DNA of 64,000 nucleotides from Schistocerca nitens (GCF_023898315.1 NC_064614.1:502092109-502156108), one strand, 5' to 3'. Positions 33,228 through 45,352 are shown, counted from the first letter of the stretch. Notes: a model not told the origin generated them from the letters alone. Numbers and translations are program-made.

Positions 33228-33664
33228 GGGGTTGTTTGTGTTGTTGCCCCGCATGATAATTAGACAAAATATTTGTCAGGATTTGTAAGCGGTGAGTCCT
33301 TGAGGTACAGCAATATGTGAACACAAGAAGTAAGTTTAAACAGTTTTATTAACAAAGTCTGATTATAAAACACACATGCTACACACACCCATCATCACTG
33401 TGTCTGACATCCTAACAGTGGCTAATTATGGTCGTATCGAAAGGTTCCATGGTGAACTAAGAAAAAAGACATATTCGTGCCCGAGGCCACCCTAGTTAAA
33501 ATGGTGCACTGTGGACGGCAGCCAATTGCTTACTCCCTGCATCACACTGTGGCCGGACGCATGTGTACTGACCAAGCAAATTGTCAGCATTCCAGATAGG
33601 TTGGCTGGCGAGTGCGTGTTACGTACCATACGGCTGTATGCAACCCGTAGACCCTTACATCACT
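33228..33664 (-). repeat. 3' LTR of element A
   Basis: 33228-33405 matches 41007-41185 ('gttgtttgtgttgttgcccc', 'taattagacaaaatatttgt', 'taagtttaaacagtttta'). The inner edge is placed at 33662-33664 because a purine tract (complement of 'ctctccccagag') adjoins it as a polypurine tract. Exact ends are uncertain by a few bases. Confidence 0.75.
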
Positions 33665-33716
33665 CTCCCCAGAGAAAAAGAGCAACAATAGGTGGCTCAA
33701 AATGACCTCCTGGGCA

Positions 33717-34449
33717 TTATGAATATATTTCTCCATTTTTGGCATAAGAAGGCATTGCAACATGTATTTCATTTGCAGACACAGTAATGTTCGGTACAGA
33801 GAAGCATGCCTTCAGGATGACAATTTCATGCATGACAAATGCTGTTGACAAAAGACAAATTAATAAAAGCAATAAAAACACAATACTGACACTCAAGTAT
33901 GCATTAACGTTACTGGATGAATCAAAGGACTTAATTCTATTTGCTGCTTCAATGAAATTTAACTCATTATTGGAAGAAATCAAATTTTCATGGATATCCT
34001 TAATTAAATTTTTGTCTTCAGAAAAACTTGATAAGGAATGCTTTCCAAATGTTAATATGTATGAATCATTGTAATAAACAGATAACATTCTCATTAATGG
34101 CAAATGTCCAATTGCATGAAATGTAATTGACAATACACTAGGCATATCAAACAGTTCACATGATAAATCACAATTCATTCACATTCAAGATTAATCCACT
34201 ATTATTCAATTTGAGTGTAAAGGGTAGCTCAGGTGTATCATAATTTTTACATATAAATGTGACATCAAGGGTGGAGTTAAATGAGAAAATTATACCTTCA
34301 GAACATTGTTTAAGAAGTGGATGATAAAGATGCATTAAAAATCTAGGGCAATCATCACTTGGGGGTTGAGTCACACACAGTTCTTTCTCACAGCTGTACA
34401 CTCTACTATCTGAGAATACTGCCAATTCAGGACAAATTCACTTATGACT
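33717..34449 (-). pseudogene. Env-like protein, C-terminal part (element A)
   Basis: Two overlapping-edge frames (34425-34168 and 34178-33717) encode a cysteine-containing ectodomain segment and then a strongly hydrophobic stretch of about 20 residues near the C-terminus (around 33885-33830), a plausible membrane anchor, followed by a short tail. This matches the transmembrane subunit of Gypsy-type Env proteins related to baculovirus F proteins. A frame break lies at 34168-34178. The remaining N-terminal part lies on the other side of the RTE insertion (37349-38166). Confidence 0.65.
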
Positions 34450-34461
34450 ACATTTACACAT

Positions 34462-37336
34462 GTTGTTGTTGTAGTCTTCAGTCCTGAGACTGGTTTGATG
34501 CAGCTCTCCATGCTACTCTATCCTGTGCAAGCTTCTTCATCTCCCAGTACCTACTGCAACCTACATCCTTCTGAATCTGCTTAGTGTATTGATCTCTTGG
34601 TCTCCCTCTACGATTTTTACCCTCCACGCTGCCCTCCAATGCTAAATTTGTGATCCCTTGATGCCTCAAAACATGTCCTACCAACCGATCCCTTCTTCTA
34701 GTCAAGTTGTGCCACAAACTTCTCTTCTCCCCAATCCTATTCAATACCTCCTCATTAGTTACGTGATCTACCCACCTTATCTTCAGCATTCTTCTGTAGC
34801 ACCACATTTCGAAAGCTTCTATTCTCTTCTTGTCCAAACTGGTTATCGTCCATGTTTCACTTCCATACATGGCTACACTCCATACAAATACTTTCAGAAA
34901 CGACTTCCTGACACTTAAATCTATACTCGATGTTAACAAATTTCTCTTCTTCAGAAACGATTTCCTTGCCATTGCCAGTCTACATTTTATATCCTCTCTA
35001 CTTTGACCATCATCAGTTATTTTACTCCCTAAATAGCAAAACTCCTTTACTACTTTAAGTGTCTCACTACCTAATCTAATCCCCTCAGCGTCACCCGATT
35101 TAATTAGACTATATTCCATTATCCTCGTTTTGCTTTTGTTGATGTTCATCTTATATCCTCCTTTCAAGACACTGTCCATTCCGTTCAACTGCTCTTCCAA
35201 GTCCTTTGCTGTCTCTGACAGAATTACAATGTCATCGGCGAACCTCAAAGTTTTTACTTCTTCTCCATGAATTTTAATACCTACTCCGAATTTTTCTTTT
35301 GTTTCCTTTACTGCTTGCTCAATATACAGATTGAATAACATCGGGGAGAGGCTACAACCCTGTCTCACTCCTTTCCCAACCACTGCTTCCCTTTCATGTC
35401 CCTCGACTCTTAAAACTGCCATCTGGTTTCTGTACAAATTGTAAATAGCCTTTCGCTCCCTGTATTTTACCCCTGCCACCTTCAGAATTTGAAAGAGAGT
35501 ATTCCAGTTAACGTTGTCAAAAGCTTTCTCTAAGTCTACAAATGCTAGAAACGTAGGTTTGCCCTTCCTTAATCTTTCTTCTAAGATAAGTCGTAAGGTT
35601 AGTATTGCCTCACGTGTTCCAACATTTCTACGGAATCCAAACTGATCTTCCCCGAGGTCCGCTTTTACAAGTTTTTCCATTCGTCTGTAAAGAATTCGCG
35701 TTAGTATTTTGCAGCTGTGACTTATTAAACTGATAGTTCGGTAGTTTTCACATCTGTCAACACCTGCTTTCTTTGGTATTGGAATTATTATATTCTTCTT
35801 GAAGTCTGTGGGTATTTCGCCTGTCTCATACATCTTGCTCACCAGATTGTAGAGTTTTGTCATGACTGGCTCTCCCAAGGCCATCAGTAGTTCTAATGGA
35901 ATGTTGTCTACTCCCGGGGCCTTGTTTCGACTCAGGTCTTTCAGTGCTCTGTCAAACTCTTCACGCAGTATCTTATCTCCCATTTCATCTTCATCTACAT
36001 CCTCTTCCATTTCCATAATATTGTCCTCAAGTACTTCGCCCTTGTATAAACCCTCTATATACTCCTTCCACCTTTCTGCCTTCCCTTCTTTGCTTAGAAC
36101 TGGGTTTCCATCTGAGCTCTTGATATTCATACAAGTGGTTCTCTTCTCTCCTAAGGTCTCTTTAATTTTCCTGTAGGCAGTATCTATCTTACCCCTAGTG
36201 AGACAAGCCTCTACATCCTTACATTTGTCCTCTAGCCATCCCTGCTTAGCCATTTTGCACTTTCTTTCGATCTCATTTTTGAGACGTTTGTATTCCCTTT
36301 TGCCTGCTTCATTTACTGCATTTTTATATTTTCTCCTTTCATCAATTAAATTCAATATTTCTTCTGTTACCCAAGGATTTCTATTAGCCCTCGTCTTTTT
36401 ACCTACTTGATCCTCTGCTGCCTTCACTACTTCATCCCTCAGAGCTACCCATTCTTCTTCTACTGTATTTCTTTCCCCCATTCCTGTGAATTGTTCCCTT
36501 ATGCTCTCCCTGAAACTCTCTACAACCTCTGGTTCTTTCAGTTTATCCAGGTCCCATCTCCTTAAATTCCCACCTTTTTGAAGTTTCTTCAGTTTCAATC
36601 TGCAGTTCATAACCAATAGATTGTGGTCAGAATCTACATCTGCCCCTGGAAATGTCTTACAATTTAAAACCTGGTTCCTAAATCTCTGTCTTACCATTAT
36701 ATAATCTATCTGATACCTATTAGTATCTCCAGGATTCTTCCAGGTATACAACCTTCTTTTATGATTCTTGAACAAAGTGTTAGCTATGATTAAGTTATGC
36801 TCTGTGCAAAATTCTACAAGGCAGCTTCCTCTTTCATTTCTTCCCCCCAATCCATATTCACCTACTATGCCCGATTAAGGGATCTGACATTCCACGCTCC
36901 GATCCGTAGAATGCCAGTTTTCTTTCTCCTGATAACGACGTCCTCCTGAGTAGTCCCCGCCCGGAGATCCGAATGGGGGACTATTTTACCTCCGGAATAT
37001 TTTACCCAAGAGGACGCCATCATCATTTAATCATACAGTAAAGCTGCATGTCCTCGGGAAAAATTACGGCTGTAGTTTCCCCTTGCTTTCAGCCGTTCGC
37101 AGTACCAGCACAGCAAGGCTGTTTTGGTTAATGTTACAAGGCCAGATCAGTCAATCATCCAGACTGTTGCCCCTGCAACTACTGAAAAGGCTGCTGCCCT
37201 CTTCAGGAACCACATGTTTGTCTGGCCTCTCAACAGATACCCCTCCGTTGTGGTAGCACCTACGGTACGGCCATCTGTATCGCTGAGGCACGCAAGCCTC
37301 CCCACCAACGGCAAGGTCCATGGTTCATGGGGGAAG
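34462..37336 (-). mobile_element. RTE LINE with intact RT frame, inserted in env (copy E)
   Basis: A 12-bp target duplication ACATTTACACAT flanks it (34450-34461 and 37337-37348). The 3' end has (TTG)3 and the 5' end carries the conserved leader 'ccttgccgttggtggggagg' in complement (about 37296-37315). The leader and the ORF start are joined by a deletion of about 400 bp near 36873, relative to copy G. The copy is therefore complete at both ends but missing the first half of the endonuclease. Confidence 0.95.
34478..36850 (-). pseudogene. RTE endonuclease-reverse transcriptase, N-terminally deleted, 790-codon open frame
   Basis: The open frame holds the end of the APE-type endonuclease (QIDYIM, Asp 49; SDHN, His 76), then a linker, then RT. 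RT landmarks are NKAPGVDNIPLELL (309-322), GFRRNVGTREAILTL (405-419), VDLEKAFDN (438-446), RQGCSLSPMLFNLYIEQAV (496-514) and the catalytic RFADDIVIL (536-544). The C-terminal region has the RTE-type MWCYRRMLKIRWVDHVTNEE (682-701) and ends QSQD just before the tail. The enzyme nicks target DNA and copies its own RNA; here the GAWNVRSL, SEVRW and GDWN motifs of the endonuclease are deleted. The ATG at 36850 is simply the first in the remaining frame. Confidence 0.93.
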
Positions 37337-37348
37337 ACATTTACACAT

Positions 37349-38170
37349 ATGCAAATCATTTTCATTTACAGACACAAAATATCTTCGATCCTTGCTGATC
37401 AGTAGATAATCATTCAGTATGTACTTTACATGAATACCTGCCTGTCTCCATTTCACAGGGTAAGAATAAATCTTATACATTTCAAAATTATACTTTGATC
37501 TAGCAATGGGTGTAGAAACAATAACAGTTAATTCATCTTCAATCATTAAAGAGTGTGTGGTGGTTAACTTATAGTAATTGTACAAATTGTAAGAGCTAAT
37601 AGTAAATCATAGTATAGGTTGCATCTAGCTTTCAGTCTATTGATAGTAGGATCTCTAAAAATTGTTCTGGATGTAGTGGTACACTGCTCAAACAATCATT
37701 TGAACTACTTTCTAAGGCTGTTCTTAAGTTAAGGGCATCAATACTAGCATTTGATAAACTATCAGTAATCCTTAACAAAAGAGTGTTTAAATCTAAGTGT
37801 GCACTCACAGCATTTAATCCTTAGAATAATTCTTTGAATTTGGTTTTGTTTCGTTATGAATTACGTGGAAATGTGAGATAAATGCTTTACAATCTGTTCA
37901 ATGAAAACTATGTGGTTAGTAATGGTTCTTTGCATATTCTTGAATATGATAATTTCATTAGAGAGGTTAGTTGAATCTGTAGTGGACTGTTGTTCAAGAG
38001 CTAATATTTTGCCTTTAACTTCCAGTAGATCTTGACTAGTTAAAGTACCAAATACAGTATGAAGGATACTCTCTCCAAAATCAAACCAGGCACGTTTATG
38101 CCTAATTAAAGTTTTGTGTGGCAAAAGCTTTAAAAAAACAGTAAATCTCTTGTTCGTAATTAGCAAATAT
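37349..38170 (-). pseudogene. Env-like protein, central part (element A)
   Basis: The best frame, 38166-37861, contains a short basic cleavage-type site (around 38095-38085) followed by an aromatic/Gly-containing stretch, as at the surface/transmembrane subunit boundary of F-like Env proteins. It then has a heptad-like region rich in Leu, Ile and Asn. Downstream to 37349 the frame is broken by stops. The N-terminal surface subunit is missing: the frame begins right beside truncated reverse transcriptase, so a deletion joins pol to env. Confidence 0.6.
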
Positions 38171-38204
38171 AGACTCTACCTGCATTTTGGCTGTGATCCA
38201 GTTG

Positions 38205-39130
38205 TTATACCAAGATGTACGCATTTCCAAAATGACATTTATCTATTGATAAAGACAGGTTTGTGCTTCTTGTACGCTCAAAAACAGCTTGTAGTCTCTC
38301 AGTATGCTGATTCATGTTTACACCAAAACTTATTACATCATCAAGGTAAACAAGTGCTGGTGTTTGGGGTGAGCCCTCATAAAACTGCATCCATCTGGTG
38401 CTGAAATGTAGCTGGAGCATTACGAACTCCAAACAGCATACGAAGATACTTGTATACTCCTGTTGCAGTTACAAATGAAGTTTTTGCTTGACCATTGGGA
38501 TGCACTGTTAACCGATGATAACCACTTGTTAAACGACATACTGAAAAAATTCGACATCTGCCAAAGTAATCCGAGGTTTCCACTAAATTTGGTAAGGGGT
38601 AAATTTCGGGTGTGGTCACAGCATCCAGAGATTGGTAATCAACACAAAAATGGAACTGTGGTTCTCCAGAAATTGATTTCTTCTTTACAATTACAACAGA
38701 CAAACATCACGGTTGATCTGAAGGATCTCTTGGTTTTATAATTCCAGCACCTAATTGTTCTTTAACCATGTCGTCTACCAACTCTCTTTGACTGAATGGT
38801 ATTCGGTAAGGTTTCTGTGTGATTAGGGCTGCATTCCTTGTATGAATATGATGCTGAACTAAATGAGTGACAAGTAAATTTGCACATTCTCGGAATAAAT
38901 CTGCATACTCCAACAAAACAGGCGCTAAAATCTTTTGTCCATTAGCTGTCAAATGTTCTGTCTTCTCCCAAATCTTGCACTTCAGGTCATTATTAACTTT
39001 GTCTCCTTGTTGCAATTTTGTGGTACTGTTACAAAAATCTGTGTGTGTAACTGCAGCATTTGTTACCTCATCTGGAATCTGTATTATGTCACTTTTACTT
39101 ATGCTCAACACTTCAGCAACTTTTGTTCCT
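38205..39130 (-). pseudogene. Gypsy-type reverse transcriptase, truncated (element A)
   Basis: The frame 39111-38707 gives the segment leading into RT (QKPYRIPFSQRELVDDMVKE, then GIIKPRDPS). The frame 38703-38377 holds FCVDYQSLDAVTTPEIYPLP and YKYLRMLFGVRNAPATFQ. The frame 38432-38205 holds the catalytic box LVYLDDVISFG (about 38350-38318). All are standard Ty3/Gypsy RT motifs. Frameshifts separate the pieces, and a stop follows PSDQP. The thumb, RNase H and integrase are absent. Confidence 0.85.
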
Positions 39131-40870
39131 CATGGCAAAACAACATCCTCATTGCACATATTCGTTATTGTAACTGGGACTTTTGCGACATTCTGTCTCA
39201 CCATTGTAGCGACATCTGCACTCACTTTTCGCAGATTACTCAATTAATAACAAAGTTCCTTCTTTGCATTGGGGTGACTTAACTTCAACACAGATTGTCT
39301 TTCCTGCTCCTTGGGAATCTGCTGAGGCTGATCAATTTGAACATTTACTTGGACGGTTTGAACTGATGCATCCTTTGGGCAGTCCATTCCCACGACATCA
39401 GTGTTGCTGCTCCTTTGAGTATGATCTGAAGAATGATTTCATAGGTTGTAGTTGCTATGGCCTAGTCTGATCTTTCTTTCTATGGCAAATATCTCTGCCT
39501 CATTAACGGACAAGAAATCAAATCCAAGTACACTGTCGTAACGCGTTTTGTTATTTGAAACTACTTGCACCCTTGCTGTGTATTTATCTTTATCTTTATT
39601 TTCACCTTCATCTTGGCCTTTGCCGAGAATTAATTCTACATCAACTTCTCCATAGTTACGTAGCTTTCCTCCATTTAACCCTCATACTTTTAATAGTGGC
39701 AGTTTCAATTTATCCCGTTTATCTATGCTACACCACATTAATGAGGTCTGTGCTCATGTGTCAATAAGTAGTCTCATGTTTCTCCCACTATATACAGCAC
39801 CTATCATGAAGTCATTTTTGGACTGATTTTCATTGGAACTAACAACACTGTCTCTGGCAAGGGGCGGATGGAGTGGTGGCCTGTATGTCCTCATAATCAT
39901 TTAAAGATCTGGCAGATTATCTGTTGTTTGCATTATCTTTCTTCTTGTTGCAACAATCTCTTGAAACATGACCCTGCATCCCGCAAGGATAGCAGATTCA
40001 ATTCTCTTACACTTGTGACCCAGCTTATTGCATTTGTAACCTTGTACTGTTGTGTTGAAAACTGCATTCTTGTTTCCGCATCTCATTCAGTCGTCTTAGT
40101 GCTTCAATAAAACCAACAACTGATTCTACTGCTTCCTGAAACATTTTACATCATGCCAATCTAACAGCTTTGCTTACTTCCTCTCCATGCAACCCATAAA
40201 CGAATGTGTCCAAGGCTCTCTGGTCAGCTTCAAACAACTGAATGCGATTTTCATTGTCATCTTCTAATAACACGTACATTTCAGCATTGCTATTTCGAAT
40301 TCTGTCAGCAAACTACTTGATAGATTTGTCTTGTCACATTCGCAAACTGTAAAGCTGCTCTCTGTAAAATCTGATCTCATTGCTACGTTTAAATCTCTGA
40401 ACAACAACCATTCTAAACTCATTGTAATCTTCTGCTTTCATGCAAGTAGCCTCCGCGCTACTGAAATCTTGTGTTGCTCCCTGAATTCTTAATTTGCAAC
40501 CACTAGCTTTTCAGAATCTGTCCATGATCCTAACAGGGCACCACCTTCAAGTTTACAAAAAAACACTTTCACATCATCTTCGGGTTTCCAACTAAACACT
40601 GGTACCAATGGCAATAATGAAAAATTCTTTACTGTAGTTGTACCTGTACCGCATGAACTATCATTTGACAAGTCTTTTGGAATGTTAAGCTCACTTCTTT
40701 CTGCTTTTAACTGCTGAATTTCTTCTTGCAGTTTATTAATAACAGTTTGTAGATCGACAACGTTACTCTGACTGGGTTGACTCTAATTTAATGCCAATGA
40801 GTCACTCAAATGTAAAATAAAAATCCATCACTGCCTTTCGTATTCTAGCCATACTGGAGTAGACCAACCT
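39131..40870 (-). pseudogene. Gag and protease remnants (element A)
   Basis: From right to left the minus strand contains a Gag-like region (for example 40671-40489, with FSWKPEDDVKVFFCKLEGG), a nucleocapsid-like basic Cys stretch with YKCNKLGHKCKR (about 40052-40015), and a retroviral-type protease. The LLIDT of the protease, followed by a stop where DTG's glycine is expected, lies near 39770-39750. Multiple stops are present. Confidence 0.7.
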
Positions 40871-40980
40871 GAATTCCAGCACTGGATGTCCCCGCGTAGT
40901 CGGAAGATGTTCATACTGCTACTGCTGCTCGAAGTTCACATTGTGCTGCACCTCTTCAGGACTGTAGATTTTCCATAATC

Positions 40981-40996
40981 ATCGCGTCTGACACCA
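40981..40996 (-). other. Primer-binding site of element A
   Basis: The complement begins TGGTGTCAGA, which fits the 3' end of leucine tRNAs, a few bases inside the 5' LTR edge. The assignment to leucine is by the first ten bases only. Confidence 0.55.
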
Positions 40997-40999
40997 CTT

Positions 41000-41188
41000 C
41001 TATAAGAGGGTTGTTTGTGTTGTTGCCCCGGATCATAATTAGACAAAATATTTGTCAGGATTTTTAAGTGGTGGGTCCTTGAGGTATGGCAATACGCAAA
41101 CATGAGAAATAAGTTTAAACAGTTTTAGTAACAAAGGCTGATTATAAAACATGCATGCTACATGCACCAATCACTGTGTCTGACCAAA
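41000..41188 (-). repeat. 5' LTR of element A, truncated
   Basis: It matches the 3' LTR up to 'cactgtgtctgac' (41173-41185), then is replaced by the end of LTR element B. The outer half of this LTR was not found elsewhere in the window. Confidence 0.75.
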
Positions 41189-42088
41189 TGTAGTGGGAAT
41201 AGGTAGAAGGCACTGTATTAAGACTCGTCCAAGCTTTCCAAATGATTTATTGTTTCCAACTACAGTGCCCCCATTCCTCTCAATCTGCATCACTGGGTCC
41301 TGCATTGCTGAGGACACCACTTTGCTGTCTGCAAAACGGCTTGGCATGGAATGGCTGCCTCAGTGACCCATGCATGCACTGTGTGTTGACCTTGCATGCC
41401 AGCAGAGTTTTTTTGTCATCAGAATGACGGCAGTTGGCTCAGTGGTCCGTGTCCCTGCCGACACAGTGCCGCTCAGTGTAAGCCGCAGGCGGCCAGCTGG
41501 TGTGGCTGAGATCACGGTAACAACAAGCGCCCATAACCCGGAGTCCGAATCTGCGGCCCTCACCTCGGATTGCCTCCGGTGTGTGTTGGAAGCCAGGATG
41601 ACTGCCCGCGGTAGTGAGCCATAGAGTGGCGTACTGCTGGCTGGCTATGGACCCCGTGTCGGCCTTAGAGGGTCGAACTAGCAACCCGCCATGGACTGGA
41701 ATGCTGGTGCCCCATCTGCTGCTGCGTGTAGCTGGTGGTGTGATATGCCCTGCCATCCAGGAGAGCTGCCACACTTGAATGAATCTTCTTAGAAACCTGC
41801 ACCTATTTATATGTGGCTGTGCACCTCTGTTTTGCCATACACACCACTTTGCGTCACATACTCATAACATGCTAGGTTGGTCAGTTGGCCCCTTCTGCCT
41901 GTGACTGGTGACATGCAAAACTGCTACATATACTCTTTCAGCAATTTGATGCCCCTGTGGCCTCTATTCTACATCGCAGCTGTTGGTATGCGTAACTCAC
42001 TGCAATCTGGCCCGCACCTGGCTGTAACTTGTGCTCAGAATATTGCACAAAACTAACTTTCCCTATCCTAAACGGTTCTGCCGCTACA
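41189..42088 (-). repeat. 3' LTR of element B
   Basis: The 900-bp segment has TGTAG...CTACA ends. On the minus strand a polypurine tract (GGAAGAGGGAAATAA, complement of 42089-42103) directly precedes it. It contains a TATA-like 'acatataaatagg' (complement of about 41802-41815) and a poly(A) signal AATAAA (complement near 41243-41248). Several short frames inside it are not genes. The assignment rests on these edge signals because its partner LTR is missing. Confidence 0.65.
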
Positions 42089-42289
42089 TTATTTCCCTCT
42101 TCCAAAACACCTGGTCCCCGGGTCGACATTTAACTAACTCTCAACTTGTTTGGGTCAGCACCTGTGACATATTTCTTTACTATAAGAAAAATTAAACGTG
42201 GTCTAGTGCCACTTATAACCATGACATGAAACAAAACATAAAAATTCCATATTGGATGACCATTGCTTGATCAACCCCTTGCCTACTCG

Positions 42290-43020
42290 TCTCACGCCCT
42301 CAGTACCCAATCCACTGGGACTTGGACTACCCTTGGTTCCCTCTTGGAATTAGCTCTCTGCCTGATCAGAAAGAAAACAACACATAACAAAATTAAGGCT
42401 GTGATGACACTTGGCACAGAGGTGCTCAAAATGATTGTTATTTGCTTTTGCCTTTCCCTATACTGAGCGACATATTGCACAAGCTGTTCGGCTGATATGC
42501 GCACCTCTTGCTCTAAAACGAACTGGTTTACGGATCTCAACAGATCTGGCTCCAGAGTTTGATTTAACAAGGTCAGATTCTGCCTTGGAAAAAACTCTAA
42601 TAGGGCTTCTGGCCAGTAAGGCTGTGGCTGTGCAACATTCAATTGAGTGGCTCCTGAAATTGACACTGGCAGGTGGAAGGTTGGTCCTATTATGTTACAC
42701 TTAGTTCCATTGATTAAAATTCTGCCCCCCTCAAGCTCTATACATTTCGATTCTGCAAATGCTCCCTGCTCAAAACAACTTGCTACTACTACCAAACTCT
42801 CATAGGTGGAGAAGATCCAATGTATCCCGACCCATTGCAAGCTCAGTTTTAGCTCAATGATGTCCCTTGGACAGTCTATTCCTTTTCCCCTGGCTAAACA
42901 TAACTGCACCGTGCATGTGTCCCATATTTGTAGCTTCACAGATTTTCCTCCAACATCCACTATTTTTGATCCAAACTCAACACTGATTGTGTGACTACTT
43001 TCATCCTTAAATTTACATTA
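42290..43020 (-). pseudogene. Env-like protein, C-terminal part (element B)
   Basis: A 222-codon open frame (42960-42292) encodes a Cys-rich ectodomain with several potential N-glycosylation sites. It ends in one hydrophobic segment of about 22 residues (around 42410-42345) and a short basic tail, the layout of the transmembrane end of a retroviral-type Env. It differs in sequence from the Env of element A. The beginning of the gene is degraded towards 43340. Confidence 0.65.
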
Positions 43021-43339
43021 TATGAACTGGTGCAATAAACACCACTTCCCTGACCCAGCACTGTCGATAACTAAAAATTTAAACAGGAAATTGTATGACT
43101 CTGACATAGTTCAACACCTATTTATCATGGCTTTGCTGCAAAATTTACTGTGACACATTTATTTCTTCAGAACTGCATTCGATTTCTCCTCCAACAACAC
43201 TCCACATATGTCAGACGCTACACTTCCCTTTTCAGTGACCTGAGAACAAGGATCACCATCACCCTTCCTCCCTCTTCAAAAGGACTGCTGTCCACAGCAG
43301 ACTATATTCGAAAATACATACAACATATGAAATAGCACC

Positions 43340-44107
43340 TCTCTTCACTCTCTCTTTCTTCCTCTTTCCTTCCTGTGACATGCCTGGAATAACATCTGGG
43401 CAACCCTTAAATGGCTGTAACCACCCAATGTGTACTATTGTTGTTCTAGTTGGCAGATGAAGCTTAACATTAATGGGAGATGTGGTTTCAACAACTTAGT
43501 ATGGCCCTTGATACCTCATGAGGAACTTATTCATTTTCCATTTTTGCGTATAGGGGCTAGACAGCGTTACCCATTGCCCCACTCTATACTGCAGTAAACT
43601 TCCTTTGTGCTTTACTGTGTCTTTCTGCCTTTCCAAAGCCTTTGTACTCACCTTTTGTACCTGTTTACATCCCGAATTGTCCTTGCGAATTGACGTACAG
43701 ATTCACCGGTCCTTCCTTTTTGTAGCCTCACCAAATCAAACAGTGACGGCATTTTTCGCCCATACACTACCTCATATGGAGATAAACCAGTATTTGTATG
43801 GACTTTTGCATTGTATGTGCATGCAATATGCTTTCAAATACTCATCCCACTGATGGTGATGAGAATCTACATAAAAACTCCACATCTTCCCAATTGTTCT
43901 GTGTACCCGCTCTGTCCTTCCGTTGGCCTGTGGATGCAACGCACTTATCCTCAACTTCTTTATGTTCGACAATTCACACAGTTCATTCATTAAATCTGAC
44001 ATGAAGTTGGTCCCTTGGTCAGTAATTATTGTCTCCGGTACACCAAACTTCAAAATCCAGTTGTTTACTAATGCCTGCGCAACCATTGCTGCCTGTTGAT
44101 TTGGCAT
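43340..44107 (-). pseudogene. Gypsy integrase, C-terminal half (element B)
   Basis: The open frame 44107-43772 has VNNWILKFGVPETIITDQGT, with the second catalytic Asp in TDQGTNF, and HPQANGRTERVHRTIGK, with the catalytic Glu. The C-terminal domain follows in other frames: QYRVGQWVTLSSPYTQ near 43600-43550 and VHIGWLQPFKG near 43450-43410. The zinc-binding N-terminus and first catalytic Asp are deleted. The frame starts with a protease-like stretch fused to integrase, showing where RT was lost. Confidence 0.82.
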
Positions 44108-44109
44108 GA

Positions 44110-44600
44110 TGTTGATGCAAGAAATCTACTCCTAGGATCATGTCATAGCCCTTGCTTACCCATGGTACTACCTCGATGCATGCATTAAATCAGACTTTCT
44201 CCATTCGAAAGCCAGCTGTCACCGACCTCAAAGGCATGTCCTCCTTATCCCCCACTCCACGCAACCTCTAACATGGTGGGTCTAGCTTCGTTCATCCCAT
44301 TGTATTTTTAGTAGCCACTGACACTTGTGGCCCTGTGTCCGACAAAATCTTAAACTTTTTAGTTCCTATGGATCCTACCACTGAACATTCCACCTCTACA
44401 TACGTATTCGTAGCATTGAAATTGAACGGGAGCTCCCTTAGGTGGGTCTTGGCCCCCCTCTACCATTTAACACTTGTCCACCTCTTCTATCTCCACTTCG
44501 CCACCCTCCCCACAGCCGATTTCCAGCCCTTCCTTTATTCCTTGGCGACTGGGTACATTGCCTTTGCACATGTCCTGTACGACCACACTTAAAACATTTC
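44110..44600 (-). pseudogene. Zinc knuckle and protease (element B)
   Basis: The minus strand near 44600-44560 encodes CFKCGRTGHVQRQC, a CX2CX4HX4C nucleocapsid knuckle. Near 44345-44310 LSDTGPQVSVATK contains the DTG of an aspartic protease, and DMILGVDFLHQHHAKS near 44135-44110 is the protease end. Frameshifts and stops separate these. Confidence 0.75.
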
Positions 44601-45352
44601 ACACCTGCTGAAACACTGTTTGCCTGTCATGTACCCCTGTTCCCACATCTATTTCCTCACATTGAATTGCTAGATGATTGGCTGAATACAAATCTTTCAG
44701 AGTCCCTTCAAGCACTTTCCATGACATATGGGCCGGTAACCCTCTCAAAAATACATCAAGTGTCCTTTGCTCGGCCTCCTGCAACAGACGACTACTCGCT
44801 TCATCGCTCTGACCCAACTTGTAAGTATACTCACTAATTTCCCTTATCCTGTCCGCAAAATTTCTCCATCATCTCTCCCTGTCTCTTTGACACTGTACTT
44901 AACCTCTCTCTAAAGTACCGAGCGCTATTCTGTTTTTTGTACCTTTGTAAAAGCCCTTCCTTTATCTGCTTAAACTGTCCTGCATTCCTTAAGGCCTCAG
45001 AACACCTTACATATGTTTTTGCTTCACCCATTAATCTAATCTTAGCTATATGTAACAACTGGTCATCAGACCAACCATTCATCACTGCTGAAGTCTCCAA
45101 GTCCTCCACAAATGAACGCACATCATCAGATGCTTTGCCGGAAAATGGAATAATCAATCTCACGGCAGCTGGATGAATCTCATGCAACCTAGGCAACAAC
45201 GACTGATCAGATGTCGTTTCCCGCTTACTTCTAGATGTTAATTCATTTCTCAACTGCATATTGTCTGCTGTCAATTGTACTGCTTCTGGTTCCAACACAC
45301 CTCGCATCCCTGACTCTGTCTTTGTGTTGCTTTCGTACCCAGTCAGTCCCAA
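44601..45352 (-). pseudogene. Gag (element B)
   Basis: Two frames, 45352-44834 (172 codons, starting MGLTGYESNTKTE) and 44817-44599, carry capsid-like motifs: PFSGKASDDVRSFVEDLETS, IAKIRLMGEAKTYVRC and FRERLSTVSKRQGEMMEKF, then QRTLDVFLRGLPAHM. This is a typical Gypsy Gag. A frameshift lies near 44820-44850. Confidence 0.8.

Larger units (their letters stand above)
33228..41188 (-). mobile_element. LTR element A: env-bearing Gypsy/errantivirus-like retroelement, deleted and interrupted
   Basis: Related LTR sequences lie at about 33228-33664 and 41007-41188. The minus-strand order between them is primer-binding site, gag, protease, part of reverse transcriptase, then env. Everything from the RT thumb through RNase H and integrase to the first part of env is missing, joined near 38170-38205. 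An RTE (34462-37336) is inserted in env. The right LTR is cut at 41188 by LTR element B. Env with a furin-type site and a C-terminal membrane segment points to the insect endogenous-retrovirus (errantivirus-like) branch of Gypsy elements. It cannot move autonomously. Confidence 0.8.

Noticed and set aside
33511..33705. Small plus-strand frame in an LTR
   Set aside because: Inside the 3' LTR of element A with no recognised product.
41370..41774. Overlapping frames on both strands, 67-111 codons
   Set aside because: All lie in the G+C-rich part of the 900-bp LTR of element B; no motif, and both strands are equally open.
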